Notes under the pieces: model-generated
Database searches by the model: none
Told to the model about the DNA's origin: nothing
What the model saw: only the letters and a program-made list of their open reading frames with translations
NCBI GenBank assembly: GCA_028276165.1
Contig: JAPYWV010000002.1
Span: 1 to 42,544, forward strand
From: Acidilobaceae archaeon
GTDB lineage: Archaea > Thermoproteota > Thermoprotei_A > Sulfolobales > Acidilobaceae
DNA length: 42,544 nt
Direction of reading: 5' to 3'
Program-made: the position numbers and the translations under genes
Part shown: positions 16,807 to 24,930 of the stretch, one piece after another
How the letters are laid out: every line of letters starts with the position of its first letter
How positions within the stretch are numbered: the first letter of the stretch is position 1

Positions 16807-18255
16807 TTAACCGCTTAGTTCCTTGTATCTTCTAGCGAAGTCGTTTAGTAGTGCTATTGCTACTGGGGCTAATACTATTACTGCTATTAAGTTTGGTATC
16901 ATCATTAGACCGTTGGCCGTGTCTGCGAAGTCCCAGAATACGACGAAGTAGTCTTTGGCTAGGACTGCTGCTGGGAGTATTAGTATGACCCATATTATTC
17001 TCCAAATCCACCTCATAGGCTCCTCCGGTAGTTTTAGGACCTTGCACCAGAAGTAGACCCAGTTAACCTCACCATACCAAGCCCACGTTAGGAGTGTTGT
17101 GTAGGCGAAGAGTATTAATGCAACTCCTATAATGAGAGGTGCTAAGGGTCCGTAGGCTCTGGAGAACGCCTCCATAGCTAGGGGGGCTCCTGTAAGCCCT
17201 GTTGTGTAGGCTCCTGTTATGGTAACTGATATGCCTGTTATCATGCATATAACCAGGGTGTCCATGAAAACCTCGAACATCCCATAGAACCCCTGTCTAC
17301 CTGGGTGATCTGACTCTCCGTAAGCGTAGGCGTTTGGAGCGCTACCTAGGCCTGCCTCGTTGGAGAATAGCCCTCGTGCAACACCATACCTTATAGCCTC
17401 ATAAGTAGTCCAACCCAGTATACCGCCTGCTGCAGCCTCAGGAGATCCGGCCATTGTGGCAGCTGTTTTAGCAACCTCTAGTGGTGTGAAAGCCCCTCTT
17501 ATGATTGTGATTAATGTGTCTAGGAAGTTTCCAGCGAACATAAGCCATACGCCTAACCCCGCAAGTATATACCATGTGGCCATGAATGGTACTAGGTATG
17601 TGGCTGCCTCAGCAATCCTCCTAATACCACCGAGGACTACGAGAGCTGTAAGTATTGTCAGCACTATACCCACCAACCATTTAGCAATAGTGGGGTCGAA
17701 GCCGTAGCTCTCAGCTACAAAGCTAGCCCCGAAAGCTACGTTAGACGATTGAACCATGTTACCGATACCAGGTGCTGCTATGAAAGCGAAGAGGGCGAAG
17801 AGAGTTGCTAGAATAGGCCCTATGAATGGAACTTGCCTTATGTAGTATGGGGTTCCACCCTCAACGACCTTACCATCAGGTCTAACCCTCCTATACTTCA
17901 TCCCTAATGTTACCTCGACAGCCTTCAAAGCCATACCGAATAAACCTGTTAGGAACATCCAGAAGAGGGCTCCGGGGCCTCCAAGCGCTACTGCTGTACT
18001 AACACCAGCAATGTTACCTACACCAACAGTAGCCCCCATAACTGCAGCCCATATCTTGAACGGGTGTACCTCACCTCCACCCCTCCTACCCTTCCACCTC
18101 ATATTCCTAACTATGGTGCCAAAGTATCTTACCTGCATAAACCCAAGTAGTAGTGTTAGAGCGAGCCCGGTACCAAGCAACACTATTATAGCTGGTAAAC
18201 CCCAGACGAGGCCGTTAACGAAGTACATGAAGTTTATTAAGGTATCTAAGACCAT
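16807..18255 (-). CDS. sodium:alanine symporter (AGCS family)
   Basis: A 482-residue polytopic carrier of the alanine/glycine:cation symporter family, coupling Na+ to uptake of small neutral amino acids across the cytoplasmic membrane. Family hallmarks include VMGATVGVGNIAGVSTAVALGGPGALFWM near residues 73-101 and the ARGLFSNEAGLGSAPNAYA block near residue 290-310. About ten to eleven hydrophobic helices are visible, a full-length architecture. It begins 14 bases after the small membrane protein gene, so the two form an operon from the TATA box at 18609-18622. Confidence 0.9.
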   Translation of the reverse strand: MVLDTLINFMYFVNGLVWGLPAIIVLLGTGLALTLLLGFMQVRYFGTIVRNMRWKGRRGGGEVHPFKIWAAVMGATVGVGNIAGVSTAVALGGPGALFWMFLTGLFGMALKAVEVTLGMKYRRVRPDGKVVEGGTPYYIRQVPFIGPILATLFALFAFIAAPGIGNMVQSSNVAFGASFVAESYGFDPTIAKWLVGIVLTILTALVVLGGIRRIAEAATYLVPFMATWYILAGLGVWLMFAGNFLDTLITIIRGAFTPLEVAKTAATMAGSPEAAAGGILGWTTYEAIRYGVARGLFSNEAGLGSAPNAYAYGESDHPGRQGFYGMFEVFMDTLVICMITGISVTITGAYTTGLTGAPLAMEAFSRAYGPLAPLIIGVALILFAYTTLLTWAWYGEVNWVYFWCKVLKLPEEPMRWIWRIIWVILILPAAVLAKDYFVVFWDFADTANGLMMIPNLIAVIVLAPVAIALLNDFARRYKELSG

Positions 18256-18269
18256 GGAAAGCCCACCCC

Positions 18270-18578
18270 CTATGAGGCTAGCTCCCCGGGCTCACTTGTG
18301 ATAGTATACTCTCTAGACCTACTGTAGATGGCGACGTAGCCTACGACACCTAGAACGAGTATCAATCCTATGAAGACCACGTGGTATACAAGGTTACCGA
18401 AAACCTCACCAGATATCCTATCCCTTTTAGCCTTTGCAACCTCCTCATCACTAAACCTAACCCCTTGTTGTACAAAAGCAATTGAGAAGACGAACAAAGC
18501 GAACAACAAGACCACAGCACACCATACAGCAAGCTTACCTATATCCTGGCTAACAGCTAACTCCACCAACAGAACCAC
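18270..18578 (-). CDS. small two-helix membrane protein in operon with the symporter
   Basis: From the GTG at 18576-18578 the product is 102 residues: a hydrophobic helix (KLAVWCAVVLLFALFVFSIAFV), a polar charged loop (FSDEEVAKAKRDRISGE), a second helix (YHVVFIGLILVLGVVGYVAIY) and a polar tail. The longer frame reaches back to 18668, but a strong TATA box at 18609-18622 sits inside it, making the shorter start far more likely. No family is recognised; position directly ahead of the symporter suggests an accessory subunit, which is inference. Confidence 0.6.
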   Translation of the reverse strand: MVLLVELAVSQDIGKLAVWCAVVLLFALFVFSIAFVQQGVRFSDEEVAKAKRDRISGEVFGNLVYHVVFIGLILVLGVVGYVAIYSRSREYTITSEPGELAS

Positions 18579-18608
18579 CCTCTGTTTAGACAGGGACCTA
18601 GAGAGGGG

Positions 18609-18622
18609 ATATTTATATCTTA
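18609..18622 (-). promoter_or_regulatory. TATA box of the symporter operon
   Basis: The reverse strand reads AGATATAAATATCC, about 35 bases before the GTG at 18578. The position gives a short or absent leader and fixes the start of the small membrane protein. Confidence 0.5.
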
Positions 18623-18829
18623 ATCTGTACCTTACCATCAACAGTCTACCATGACACCATTGGCACACATGTTAGAGCTGAAAACAATAGAGTAGAGAGC
18701 AAGGGTTGACAGGCATCCTTTTAATCCTAGGTTAACAATCTTAGAATGCAAGGACGAGCTTAAAATTCAATATGCCGAGGAGGGGCTTTTAAAGGGAAAC
18801 CCTCTAGGGGTTACTCTGGAGTGATTTGG

Positions 18830-18907
18830 TGGTGGGCCCGCGGGGATTTGAACCCCGGACCTCCGCCGTGTGAGGGCGGCGTCCTATCCAGGCTAGACGA
18901 CGGGCCC
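18830..18907 (-). tRNA. tRNA-Val (anticodon CAC)
   Basis: On the reverse strand the acceptor arms GGGCCCG and CGGGCCC pair over seven bases, the D-arm is normal, the anticodon arm is CCGCC-CTCACAC-GGCGG with anticodon CAC, the variable loop has five bases, and the T-arm is CGGGG-TTCAAAT-CCCCG. The discriminator is A and CCA is genome-encoded (18830-18832). No intron is present. It reads GUG valine codons. Confidence 0.95.
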
Positions 18908-18935
18908 CCGGTTGGATAGTGTTAGTTGGTCTGGG

Positions 18936-18944
18936 GTTTATAGG
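18936..18944 (-). promoter_or_regulatory. TATA box of tRNA-Val
   Basis: The reverse strand reads CCTATAAAC about 30 bases before the tRNA 5' end. It overlaps the stop codon of the phosphoribosyltransferase gene just upstream on the same strand. Confidence 0.45.
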
Positions 18945-19678
18945 TGTTGTGCTATCCTCCTCTTAGCCTTTTCTATGTATTGTTTTGCTTCCTCATCGGT
19001 TACATCGTGCCATTCTCTGTAGGCGTCTGCTACTGCGTAGAATGGGCCTGTTCTCAGGTTTAGTAGTAGTAGTTTGTCCGCCTCCCTTGCCACCATTAGT
19101 GCCCCGTCTAGGCTTGCTGTTGGTGTTGCTACTACGACCTCTAGTGCTCCAGCTCTCCTCAGGAACCTTAATGCTACTACCATCGTGTACCCTGTTGCTA
19201 TCCCATCATCTACTAGTATGATCCTGCCACCCTTGATGTTACTGTAGTCTAGGCTAGCTCTAAGCTTCAACGTCCTAGCTACAACGTACTCGTGAACCCT
19301 CCTAGCCATCCTCTCAACATCGTCCAGGTCGAACCCAGCGTTTCTAGCAGCACTCCTATCGAAATCGTAGACTCCATCTGGTGCAACAGCCCCGAACCCC
19401 GCCTCGGTGGTCCAAGGGTATGTTATCTTCTTAACAACAACAACGTCCATGGGGGCCCCTAGCCTCTCTGATACAGCGTTTGCAACCGGAACCCCGCCTG
19501 CTACGAGGCCCACTACTACGTCGGAAACCCTCCCGACAACCTGTTCTATGAAGCCTGCTAGTATAACGCCTGCCTCAACCCTATCCTTGAACACGTTATA
19601 CCTCCAACTGTAATCCTCACAGTAGTACATGTTATCAACTGCAACCTCAACCGTAGAGCACACCTGGGTAGCCATCAA
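18938..19678 (-). CDS. phosphoribosyltransferase
   Basis: A type I phosphoribosyltransferase fold (246 aa). The PRPP-binding loop is ILVDDGIATGYT at residues 154-165. The N-terminal part contains GLVAGGVPVANAVSERLGAPMDVVVVKKI, the hood and first flexible-loop region of this family as seen in stand-alone PRT proteins often annotated as COG1926-like. The base acceptor is unknown. Starts ATG at 19678; divergent from the SelD-related gene across about 105 bases. Confidence 0.8.
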   Translation of the reverse strand: MMATQVCSTVEVAVDNMYYCEDYSWRYNVFKDRVEAGVILAGFIEQVVGRVSDVVVGLVAGGVPVANAVSERLGAPMDVVVVKKITYPWTTEAGFGAVAPDGVYDFDRSAARNAGFDLDDVERMARRVHEYVVARTLKLRASLDYSNIKGGRIILVDDGIATGYTMVVALRFLRRAGALEVVVATPTASLDGALMVAREADKLLLLNLRTGPFYAVADAYREWHDVTDEEAKQYIEKAKRRIAQHL

Positions 19679-19783
19679 GGCCTCCCTGGGGGGTACCCCT
19701 CTTGATGGGATGCTAGCAGGTGTTTTATAGGTTATAATCTATGCGTTAACCTATTAACCTTCGTTCACGCTGTTAAAGTAGGG

Positions 19784-21226
19784 TTGTATATGAGGGCTTA
19801 CGATACCCTAGCTAGGGAGTTCGCGGAGAGGATAGAGTATTACAGGAGTCTAGGTGTTAACCCCTTCTCCCTAGCTACAGGGTGTGCTGTTAAGGTTGAT
19901 CTCGTTGAAGTACTATACCCTGCTTTGAGGAGCATCCGGGGGGATCTTGAGGGTCTTGGTTTAAGGATAGCTCCTAGGAGGGATGCTGACGTCTTCGAGG
20001 CTAGAGTTGGGGATGTTAGGGTTATGAGGGGTATCTATGACGTCGATGATCCCCGTGTCGACTCAAGCGAGCTTAAGGGTTTTAAGCCGAGGAGGGCTGT
20101 TGTCCTAGCCCAGGTTCACCAGAGGATAGCCTCTAGCCCTGAGCCCTTCAGGGATGTTGTTTGGAGGTTCTATAGTAGGGTTGCAACAGCTGTAGGAGGT
20201 GGGGTTGTTGTCGGTAAGGGTCACTCCATAGTATCAGCTGATGTTAGGAGCCAGTTCTTCCTAGTAGATTTCATAAGCTACGATGATGGTGGGGGTTTGG
20301 TTGCAGCTAACAATGATACGATACAGATCATAGACCCTGCTGAGGACCCCGGTAGCTACCTGCAGGTGGCTGTAGCTCTAAGTAACTCCCTTAACGATCT
20401 ATTCACTGTTGGCGCCTGGCGTAACATAAGGATATACCCTGTATACGATGCACCTGATGGTAGGCTGGCTTCGAGGATATGGGGTAACATGGTCTCCTAC
20501 GCTGAAAGTATTGGGGCTACAGTGTATGATGTTAAACAACCTGGTAAGGGATTCCTACTGATGGGTGCTACTGTGCTAGCTGGGATGGAGAGGAAGCCGC
20601 CCTTCTTCTACGACCGTGTAGAGCCCGGGATGGAGGTCATGGTTACAAGGCCTATAGGGGAGCTCCCCGTTATAAACGTCTACATGCTAGTTATGCTCGA
20701 TAGGGAGATTGCCGAGGAGTTCGAGAGGCAAACGGGTATAAGTGTTGAGGAGCTCCTGGAGATCAAGTCCAGGATCATCAAGACAATGGCTGAACCAAAC
20801 GTGGAGGTAGCAAAGGCCATAGAGAGTAGGCTCCCAGACCTAGGGGAGGATTTCAACCCAAGGGAGCACATAGCCGTTACAACGGATGTAACAGGACCCG
20901 GCATATACGTGGTAAAGGAGATCGCGGAGCTCTCAAACACAGCCATAAGGCTAACCGATATACCTCTACTCGAGCCCAGGATCAGCGAGTTTGCAACAAG
21001 GAACTTCATAATACCAAATGCAACAGCTGGGACTAACGGGGCCATAGTAGTGGTAGCTAGACCTGAGGTCATAGAGGGTTTAGAAGAGGATCTAAGGAGG
21101 AGGGGTCTCCAGCCTACAGTGATAGGATATGTTGAGGGTAAAGGAGCCCCCCTTGTGAGGGCTCCATCGAGGCTCAAGAGGTACATAGCGGCTAAAACCT
21201 ATCTAAGGGAGTTCGAGCTGGTATGA
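19784..21226 (+). CDS. SelD-related protein (AIR-synthase/PurM superfamily)
   Basis: A 480-residue homologue of selenophosphate synthetase of the kind called SelD-related in Crenarchaea, which otherwise lack selenocysteine. The N-terminal active-site region reads FSLATGCAVKVDL, with Cys34 and Lys37 in the places of the Cys/Sec and catalytic Lys of SelD. A PurM-type ATP-binding core follows (GVVVGKGHS; NDTIQIIDP). The enzyme may phosphorylate a sulfur or other chalcogen species, but the product is unknown. The ATG at 19790, behind AGGGTTG, is a good alternative start. It overlaps the acylphosphatase gene by four bases and lies near a TusA-like gene. Confidence 0.8.
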   Translation: MYMRAYDTLAREFAERIEYYRSLGVNPFSLATGCAVKVDLVEVLYPALRSIRGDLEGLGLRIAPRRDADVFEARVGDVRVMRGIYDVDDPRVDSSELKGFKPRRAVVLAQVHQRIASSPEPFRDVVWRFYSRVATAVGGGVVVGKGHSIVSADVRSQFFLVDFISYDDGGGLVAANNDTIQIIDPAEDPGSYLQVAVALSNSLNDLFTVGAWRNIRIYPVYDAPDGRLASRIWGNMVSYAESIGATVYDVKQPGKGFLLMGATVLAGMERKPPFFYDRVEPGMEVMVTRPIGELPVINVYMLVMLDREIAEEFERQTGISVEELLEIKSRIIKTMAEPNVEVAKAIESRLPDLGEDFNPREHIAVTTDVTGPGIYVVKEIAELSNTAIRLTDIPLLEPRISEFATRNFIIPNATAGTNGAIVVVARPEVIEGLEEDLRRRGLQPTVIGYVEGKGAPLVRAPSRLKRYIAAKTYLREFELV

Positions 21227-21519
21227 TGGTAAGAGCTACCATCAGGGTCTACGGTGAGGTTCAAGGTGTTGGTTTTAGAGCATGGGTTGCTAGGAAAGCT
21301 TCAAAGCTAGGCCTAGCAGGTTATGTTGAGAATAGGCCTGAAGGCTACCTCCTCATCGTAGTTGAAGGTGATAGAGATAGGGTGGAGCAGCTCTTAGAGG
21401 AGTGTAGGAGGGGGCCTCCTCTAGCTAGGGTTGAGAGAGTTGATGTAGAGTGGGGTGAGTACAAGGGGGATTTTGAAGGATTCGAGGTGAGGTATAGCGA
21501 GTTAGAGCTCCCAAGGTAA
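21223..21519 (+). CDS. acyP: acylphosphatase
   Basis: A complete 98-residue acylphosphatase, which hydrolyses acyl phosphates. The phosphate-cradle motif GEVQGVGFRAW supplies the catalytic Arg19, and GYVENRPEG supplies the catalytic Asn37. The start ATG overlaps the stop of the SelD-related gene (ATGA), so the two are translationally coupled. A link to an unstable acyl- or carbamoyl-phosphate made by its partner is possible but only inferred; acylphosphatases are common stand-alone genes. Confidence 0.9.
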   Translation: MMVRATIRVYGEVQGVGFRAWVARKASKLGLAGYVENRPEGYLLIVVEGDRDRVEQLLEECRRGPPLARVERVDVEWGEYKGDFEGFEVRYSELELPR

Positions 21520-21521
21520 GC

Positions 21522-21761
21522 TTAGGAGCTCCTACCCATAACTATAACGTAGTACCCTTGACCCTCCTCAATGCTAACAAGCTCGAAGTCAAGATCCCTA
21601 CCATAGTCTGGTATAAACTTCAAGCAAGCCTCATCATCAGTTATAACCCTCACCCTAACCCTACCCCTGGTTCTCATGAAGACCTTAACCATCTCCACGA
21701 AAGGCTGGGGACACCTCTGACCTCTAGTATCGAGTGTTACCTCCTCAACCCCCTCGCTCAC
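21522..21761 (-). CDS. TusA/SirA-like sulfur carrier
   Basis: A 79-residue protein of the TusA fold. The sulfur-carrying cysteine is Cys17 in the CPxP motif (RGQRCPQPF), followed by the amphipathic helix and the beta-strands ending in YYVIVMG. Such proteins pass persulfide sulfur to tRNA-thiolation, molybdenum-cofactor or sulfur-oxidation enzymes. It converges with the acylphosphatase gene, only two bases apart. Nearness to the SelD-related gene hints at a shared sulfur role. Confidence 0.85.
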   Translation of the reverse strand: MSEGVEEVTLDTRGQRCPQPFVEMVKVFMRTRGRVRVRVITDDEACLKFIPDYGRDLDFELVSIEEGQGYYVIVMGRSS

Positions 21762-21866
21762 ACGTGCACACCCATTCCACCCTAATACCCCTAAACCCCT
21801 ATAAGCCCGTGTATGTTGAAGTTGTTTATAAATGCTCTTTGCCAGTCATACAGTGGGGTGGTGTAA

Positions 21867-23189
21867 GTGCACGTAGCCGGCTTTGATTTAATCTCGATAG
21901 CTAGATCCCTTGTTAACGATGTTGTAGAGCTATCAAGGCTAGATGGTAGGGTTAAAGGGTACCTTGAGAGGCTTGGTTGGCGTAGGGCTGTGGTAATAGC
22001 TATGGGTAAAGGCTCCATCCAGATGGCCCTCGGTGCCCTCAACGTCCTAGAGGTTGATGGTGGTGTCATAGTAACCCCTAGGGGTACTGGGAGGCCCGTT
22101 GATGGTTTGGAGGTTATCGAGTCCTCCCACCCCCTCCCCGATGAGAGTAGCCTTAAGGCTGGGGAGGCTGTCCTAGAGTGGGCTAGGGTTGCTGGGAGGC
22201 TGGGGAGGCTTCTAGTCCTAGTCTCTGGTGGTGCCTCAGCTCTCGTCGAGAAGCCTATCGACCCTCTAACCATAGATGATGTTAGGGAGGCTACAAGGCT
22301 ACTGTTAGGGTGTGGGGCTTCAATACACGAGATTAACGGTGTGAGGAAGCATCTATCCCTTGTTAAGGGGGGTAGGCTTGCTACCACAGCGTACCCGGCT
22401 GAGGTTAGAGGATTGTATGCTAGCGATGTTCCAGGTGATAGGCTTGATGTTATAGGCTCGGGGCCTACGGTCGCAGATCCAACAACGTACTGTGAAGCCC
22501 TTGAGGTTACAAGGAGGTATGGGGTTTACGAGAGGTTACCAGAGAGGGTCTCCAGGGTGCTTGAGGAGGGTTGTAGGGGTTTAAGGGAGGAGACACCTAA
22601 GCCTGGATTCCAGCTTCTATCAAGGACTGTTAACGAGCTGGTAGCAGCTAACATAGACGTGCTGAGAGGGCTTGAGGTTAAGCTTAGATCCATGGGGTTT
22701 AACACCTTGATACTAACTAGTAGGCTTGAGGGGGAGTCACGTGAGGTTGGGAGAGCTCTAGCATCCATAACAATGGACGTCATAGAGAGGGGAGTCCCCG
22801 TACAGCCTCCTGCAGCAATACTAGCTGGTGGTGAGACCACTGTTAGAGTCAGGGGTCGGGGGAGGGGTGGTAGGAATATGGAGCTTGCATTCTCATGGGC
22901 TCTCTCGATGAGATACTGGGGTTATAGGGGTGAAGCTGCAATCCTATCCATGGATACAGATGGGATAGATGGTTTCACCGACGCAGCAGGAGCTATCCTC
23001 GTACCAGGGCTCGTAGAAGAGCTTATATCCATGGGTGTAGACCCCTACAGGGTTCTAGAGGATAACGATACATACACTGCTATAAGCAGAGTAGGAGGTC
23101 TCATAGTGACGGGGCCTACGGGATCCAACCTGAATAGTATCCAGGTAATCCTAGTGAGTGGTAGGAGCTCCACTAGAGCCCCCTCCTAG
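21867..23189 (+). CDS. glycerate 2-kinase (GCK/MOFRL family)
   Basis: A 440-residue glycerate kinase of the DUF4147-MOFRL type, giving 2-phosphoglycerate in the archaeal non-phosphorylative or semi-phosphorylative Entner-Doudoroff route. The N-terminal domain has VIAMGKGS and LVSGGASALVEKP, plus VRKHLSLVKGGRLA; the C-terminal MOFRL domain has ILAGGETTVRVRGRGRGGRNMEL and STDTDG-like MDTDGIDGFTDAAG. The start is GTG at 21867 and length is normal. Its 3' end overlaps the convergent ASCH gene by 39 bases. Confidence 0.9.
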   Translation: MHVAGFDLISIARSLVNDVVELSRLDGRVKGYLERLGWRRAVVIAMGKGSIQMALGALNVLEVDGGVIVTPRGTGRPVDGLEVIESSHPLPDESSLKAGEAVLEWARVAGRLGRLLVLVSGGASALVEKPIDPLTIDDVREATRLLLGCGASIHEINGVRKHLSLVKGGRLATTAYPAEVRGLYASDVPGDRLDVIGSGPTVADPTTYCEALEVTRRYGVYERLPERVSRVLEEGCRGLREETPKPGFQLLSRTVNELVAANIDVLRGLEVKLRSMGFNTLILTSRLEGESREVGRALASITMDVIERGVPVQPPAAILAGGETTVRVRGRGRGGRNMELAFSWALSMRYWGYRGEAAILSMDTDGIDGFTDAAGAILVPGLVEELISMGVDPYRVLEDNDTYTAISRVGGLIVTGPTGSNLNSIQVILVSGRSSTRAPS

Positions 23190-23771
23190 CAATCCTCTCT
23201 CAACGAGCATCCTAAGAACCCTCCTTAAAACCCTTCTGACAGCCCTCCTATGCTTCAAGCTAAGGGATCCGTAGAGCCTGAGAGTAGCCTCCCTAAGGCT
23301 CCCCGTCCTGGTAACCTCCTCTAGAACCCTTACATCGCCTTGGGGGAGCTCCCTCCTAAGGTACCTGAGTCCAAGTCTAGCTACATCAACAGGGTTCAAC
23401 CCCATGTATGGATCGCTTTGATCAAGCTCTGTGAAGACCTTCTCAACCTCAAGCTCTATTATTGTAACCTCACTATCAGGGCTAATATCGTCGTAGGTGT
23501 CCTTTAGAGCTTTAAGGAGCTCGCTTAGACTATTGAACCCATCCCTTACAGCATCAGCTTCCGTAAGCTCCCCAACCTTCTTGTAGGTAACTTGTTTGAT
23601 CCTAGCCTTACACAGAGGCCTACCATGCCCGTGGACTATAACCTCCTCATACCTGGGGATGACGTGGCCAAGCCTAATAGTGGTCACCTTCCTACCAGAG
23701 AGTAGTAGGTCTGCAAACCTACCCTTAATCATTAAATGCCTCCCTATGAACTGCCTCCTTGAAGGCAACAC
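23151..23771 (-). CDS. ASCH-domain protein with C-terminal helical extension
   Basis: A 206-residue protein. The N-terminal half (about residues 10-120) is an ASCH domain, an RNA-binding PUA-like fold, with FADLLLSGRKVTTIRLG and KVGELTEADAVRDGFNSLSEL. The C-terminal half is helical and strongly basic (LRDATLRLYGSLSLKHRRAVRRVLRRVLRM-like), perhaps a second nucleic-acid-binding module. The last 39 bases are antisense to the end of the glycerate kinase gene. The function of this group is not established; an RNA-linked regulatory role is the usual suggestion. Confidence 0.75.
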   Translation of the reverse strand: MLPSRRQFIGRHLMIKGRFADLLLSGRKVTTIRLGHVIPRYEEVIVHGHGRPLCKARIKQVTYKKVGELTEADAVRDGFNSLSELLKALKDTYDDISPDSEVTIIELEVEKVFTELDQSDPYMGLNPVDVARLGLRYLRRELPQGDVRVLEEVTRTGSLREATLRLYGSLSLKHRRAVRRVLRRVLRMLVERGLLGGGSSGAPTTH

Positions 23772-23918
23772 TCCACCCTAGGATTTACCCGTTTAGAACC
23801 AAAACCACTTAAGTTTAAAAGAAGACCCGCTACCTAACCAGACCAACCATAAAGCATAAATACTCTAGCTGATAGCATCTAATGGGTCGCAAAGCCCCAT
23901 GATGTGGGGGTGTTATAG

Positions 23919-24194
23919 GTGAGGTTTTGCCCGAAATGTGGTAGTATCATGATGATGGTTAGGGTGGAGGAGAAGAGGTTACTTAAATGTAGTAAGTGTG
24001 GTTACGAGATGGAGATAACAGAGGGAGAGGCTAGAATGTACACGTCAACTGTAAAGGGGGAGCAGAAGGTGCTAACAACTAAGGCTATTTCGAGGAAGAG
24101 GCAGCTCGATGCTAGAAGGCAGGAGGAGCTAGAGCAGGCAAAGGACGCGTACTACGAGGTGGTACTAGATCAGATGGGGGAGTACGGGGAGTAA
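23919..24194 (+). CDS. TFS/RPB9-like zinc ribbon lacking the C-terminal cleavage domain
   Basis: The N-terminal zinc ribbon is typical of transcription factor S and RPB9: Cys4-x2-Cys7 in RFCPKCGS and Cys24-x2-Cys27 in LLKCSKCGYE. A linker follows, but the protein ends at residue 91 as EQAKDAYYEVVLDQMGEYGE. Normal archaeal TFS continues with a second ribbon bearing the acidic DE pair that triggers RNA cleavage; no such sequence follows in any frame before the next gene. It might therefore bind RNA polymerase without stimulating cleavage. Start GTG at 23919. A TATA-like GTTTAAAAG lies about 100 bases upstream. Confidence 0.8.
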   Translation: MRFCPKCGSIMMMVRVEEKRLLKCSKCGYEMEITEGEARMYTSTVKGEQKVLTTKAISRKRQLDARRQEELEQAKDAYYEVVLDQMGEYGE

Positions 24195-24335
24195 CGTCTA
24201 CGTCCTCTCCTATAAGGTAGACGGTCTTCGAACCGTGAAGTAACACCTCTACAGATGGTATGCCACCATGTGTAGCTTAGGCTTCCACCCTTTAACTGGG
24301 GGTTTGCGGGAGCTATTATGAGGGGTGCTTAGGTT

Positions 24336-24632
24336 TTGAGTGTTAAGCTTGAGCTTAGAGAGGTGGGGTTGTGTCCTAAGTGCTCCGCCCCCATAGAGTA
24401 CCTTTACACACTCTCGGGCCCCGAGGGGGAGGGTGGTGTTAGGGTTTACGTGGTGAGCGAGTGCCCTGTATGCGGTTTCAGGGATTCTAAGAACCTGCTG
24501 TTCCCACTGGATCCAGTCTACAGTATTAGGCATTTGTTCCAGCCTACCGTTAAGATATTCATTGAGAAGGTTAAACTAGCTAAGGAGCTTAAAAGGGTTG
24601 GGATGGCTAGAGCTGTAGGGGAGGCGCCTTGA
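24336..24632 (+). CDS. zinc-ribbon protein of unknown function
   Basis: A 98-residue protein with two CxxC pairs, Cys13/Cys16 in GLCPKCSAP and Cys43/Cys46 in SECPVCGFRD, which should form one zinc ribbon. A C-terminal helix-rich part follows (FIEKVKLAKELKRVGMARAV). The start is TTG at 24336 or GTG two codons on. Its stop overlaps the start of the next tiny ribbon gene (TTGA), so both are one unit, upstream of radA. I do not recognise the family. Confidence 0.65.
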   Translation: MSVKLELREVGLCPKCSAPIEYLYTLSGPEGEGGVRVYVVSECPVCGFRDSKNLLFPLDPVYSIRHLFQPTVKIFIEKVKLAKELKRVGMARAVGEAP

Positions 24633-24778
24633 CCAGGTGGGTTTTAAAATGTATTGAGTGTAATGTTGAGTGGAGGCTTGATGTCAGCTTTGATCTCTCA
24701 GAGTTCCCCAGGCTCTACCACTACTGTAGGAATTGTAGGAGGAACACATTCCACCAGATCCTGGGTAGAGAGGATTAG
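24629..24778 (+). CDS. tiny zinc-ribbon protein (49 aa)
   Basis: From TTG at 24629 the frame gives 49 residues with Cys8/Cys11 (LKCIECN) and Cys33/Cys36 (YCRNCRR), a complete single zinc ribbon with basic residues around the second pair. The start overlaps the stop of the preceding ribbon gene in TTGA, implying translational coupling. No family is recognised. Two well-spaced CxxC pairs in so short a frame make it unlikely to be chance. Confidence 0.65.
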   Translation: MTRWVLKCIECNVEWRLDVSFDLSEFPRLYHYCRNCRRNTFHQILGRED

Positions 24779-24930
24779 CTTCTACACCGATATTAGAGCA
24801 TGCGGGCACGACGCCTCCCCATCGTAGGAGCTCCTTGGAAAGCTACGCTACCCAATATATCATCCCCAGTGCCCCCTCCACGGGCTATGTTTTGTTATAG
24901 AGATTTAGCTTTAGATGTAGAGGTTTATAC

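Noticed and set aside
18579-18668. 30-residue extension of the small membrane protein before the symporter
   Set aside because: The strong TATA box lies inside it, so it is upstream of transcription start.
23151-23189. 39-base overlap of glycerate kinase and ASCH genes as a sign of misassembly
   Set aside because: Both C-termini are plausible, and convergent overlaps are common in such compact genomes.
24190-24265. Hairpin GTAGA..ACGGT..ACCGT..TCTAC followed by ACA as a possible H/ACA guide RNA
   Set aside because: The ACA overlaps the stem instead of following it at three bases and no kink-turn is evident.
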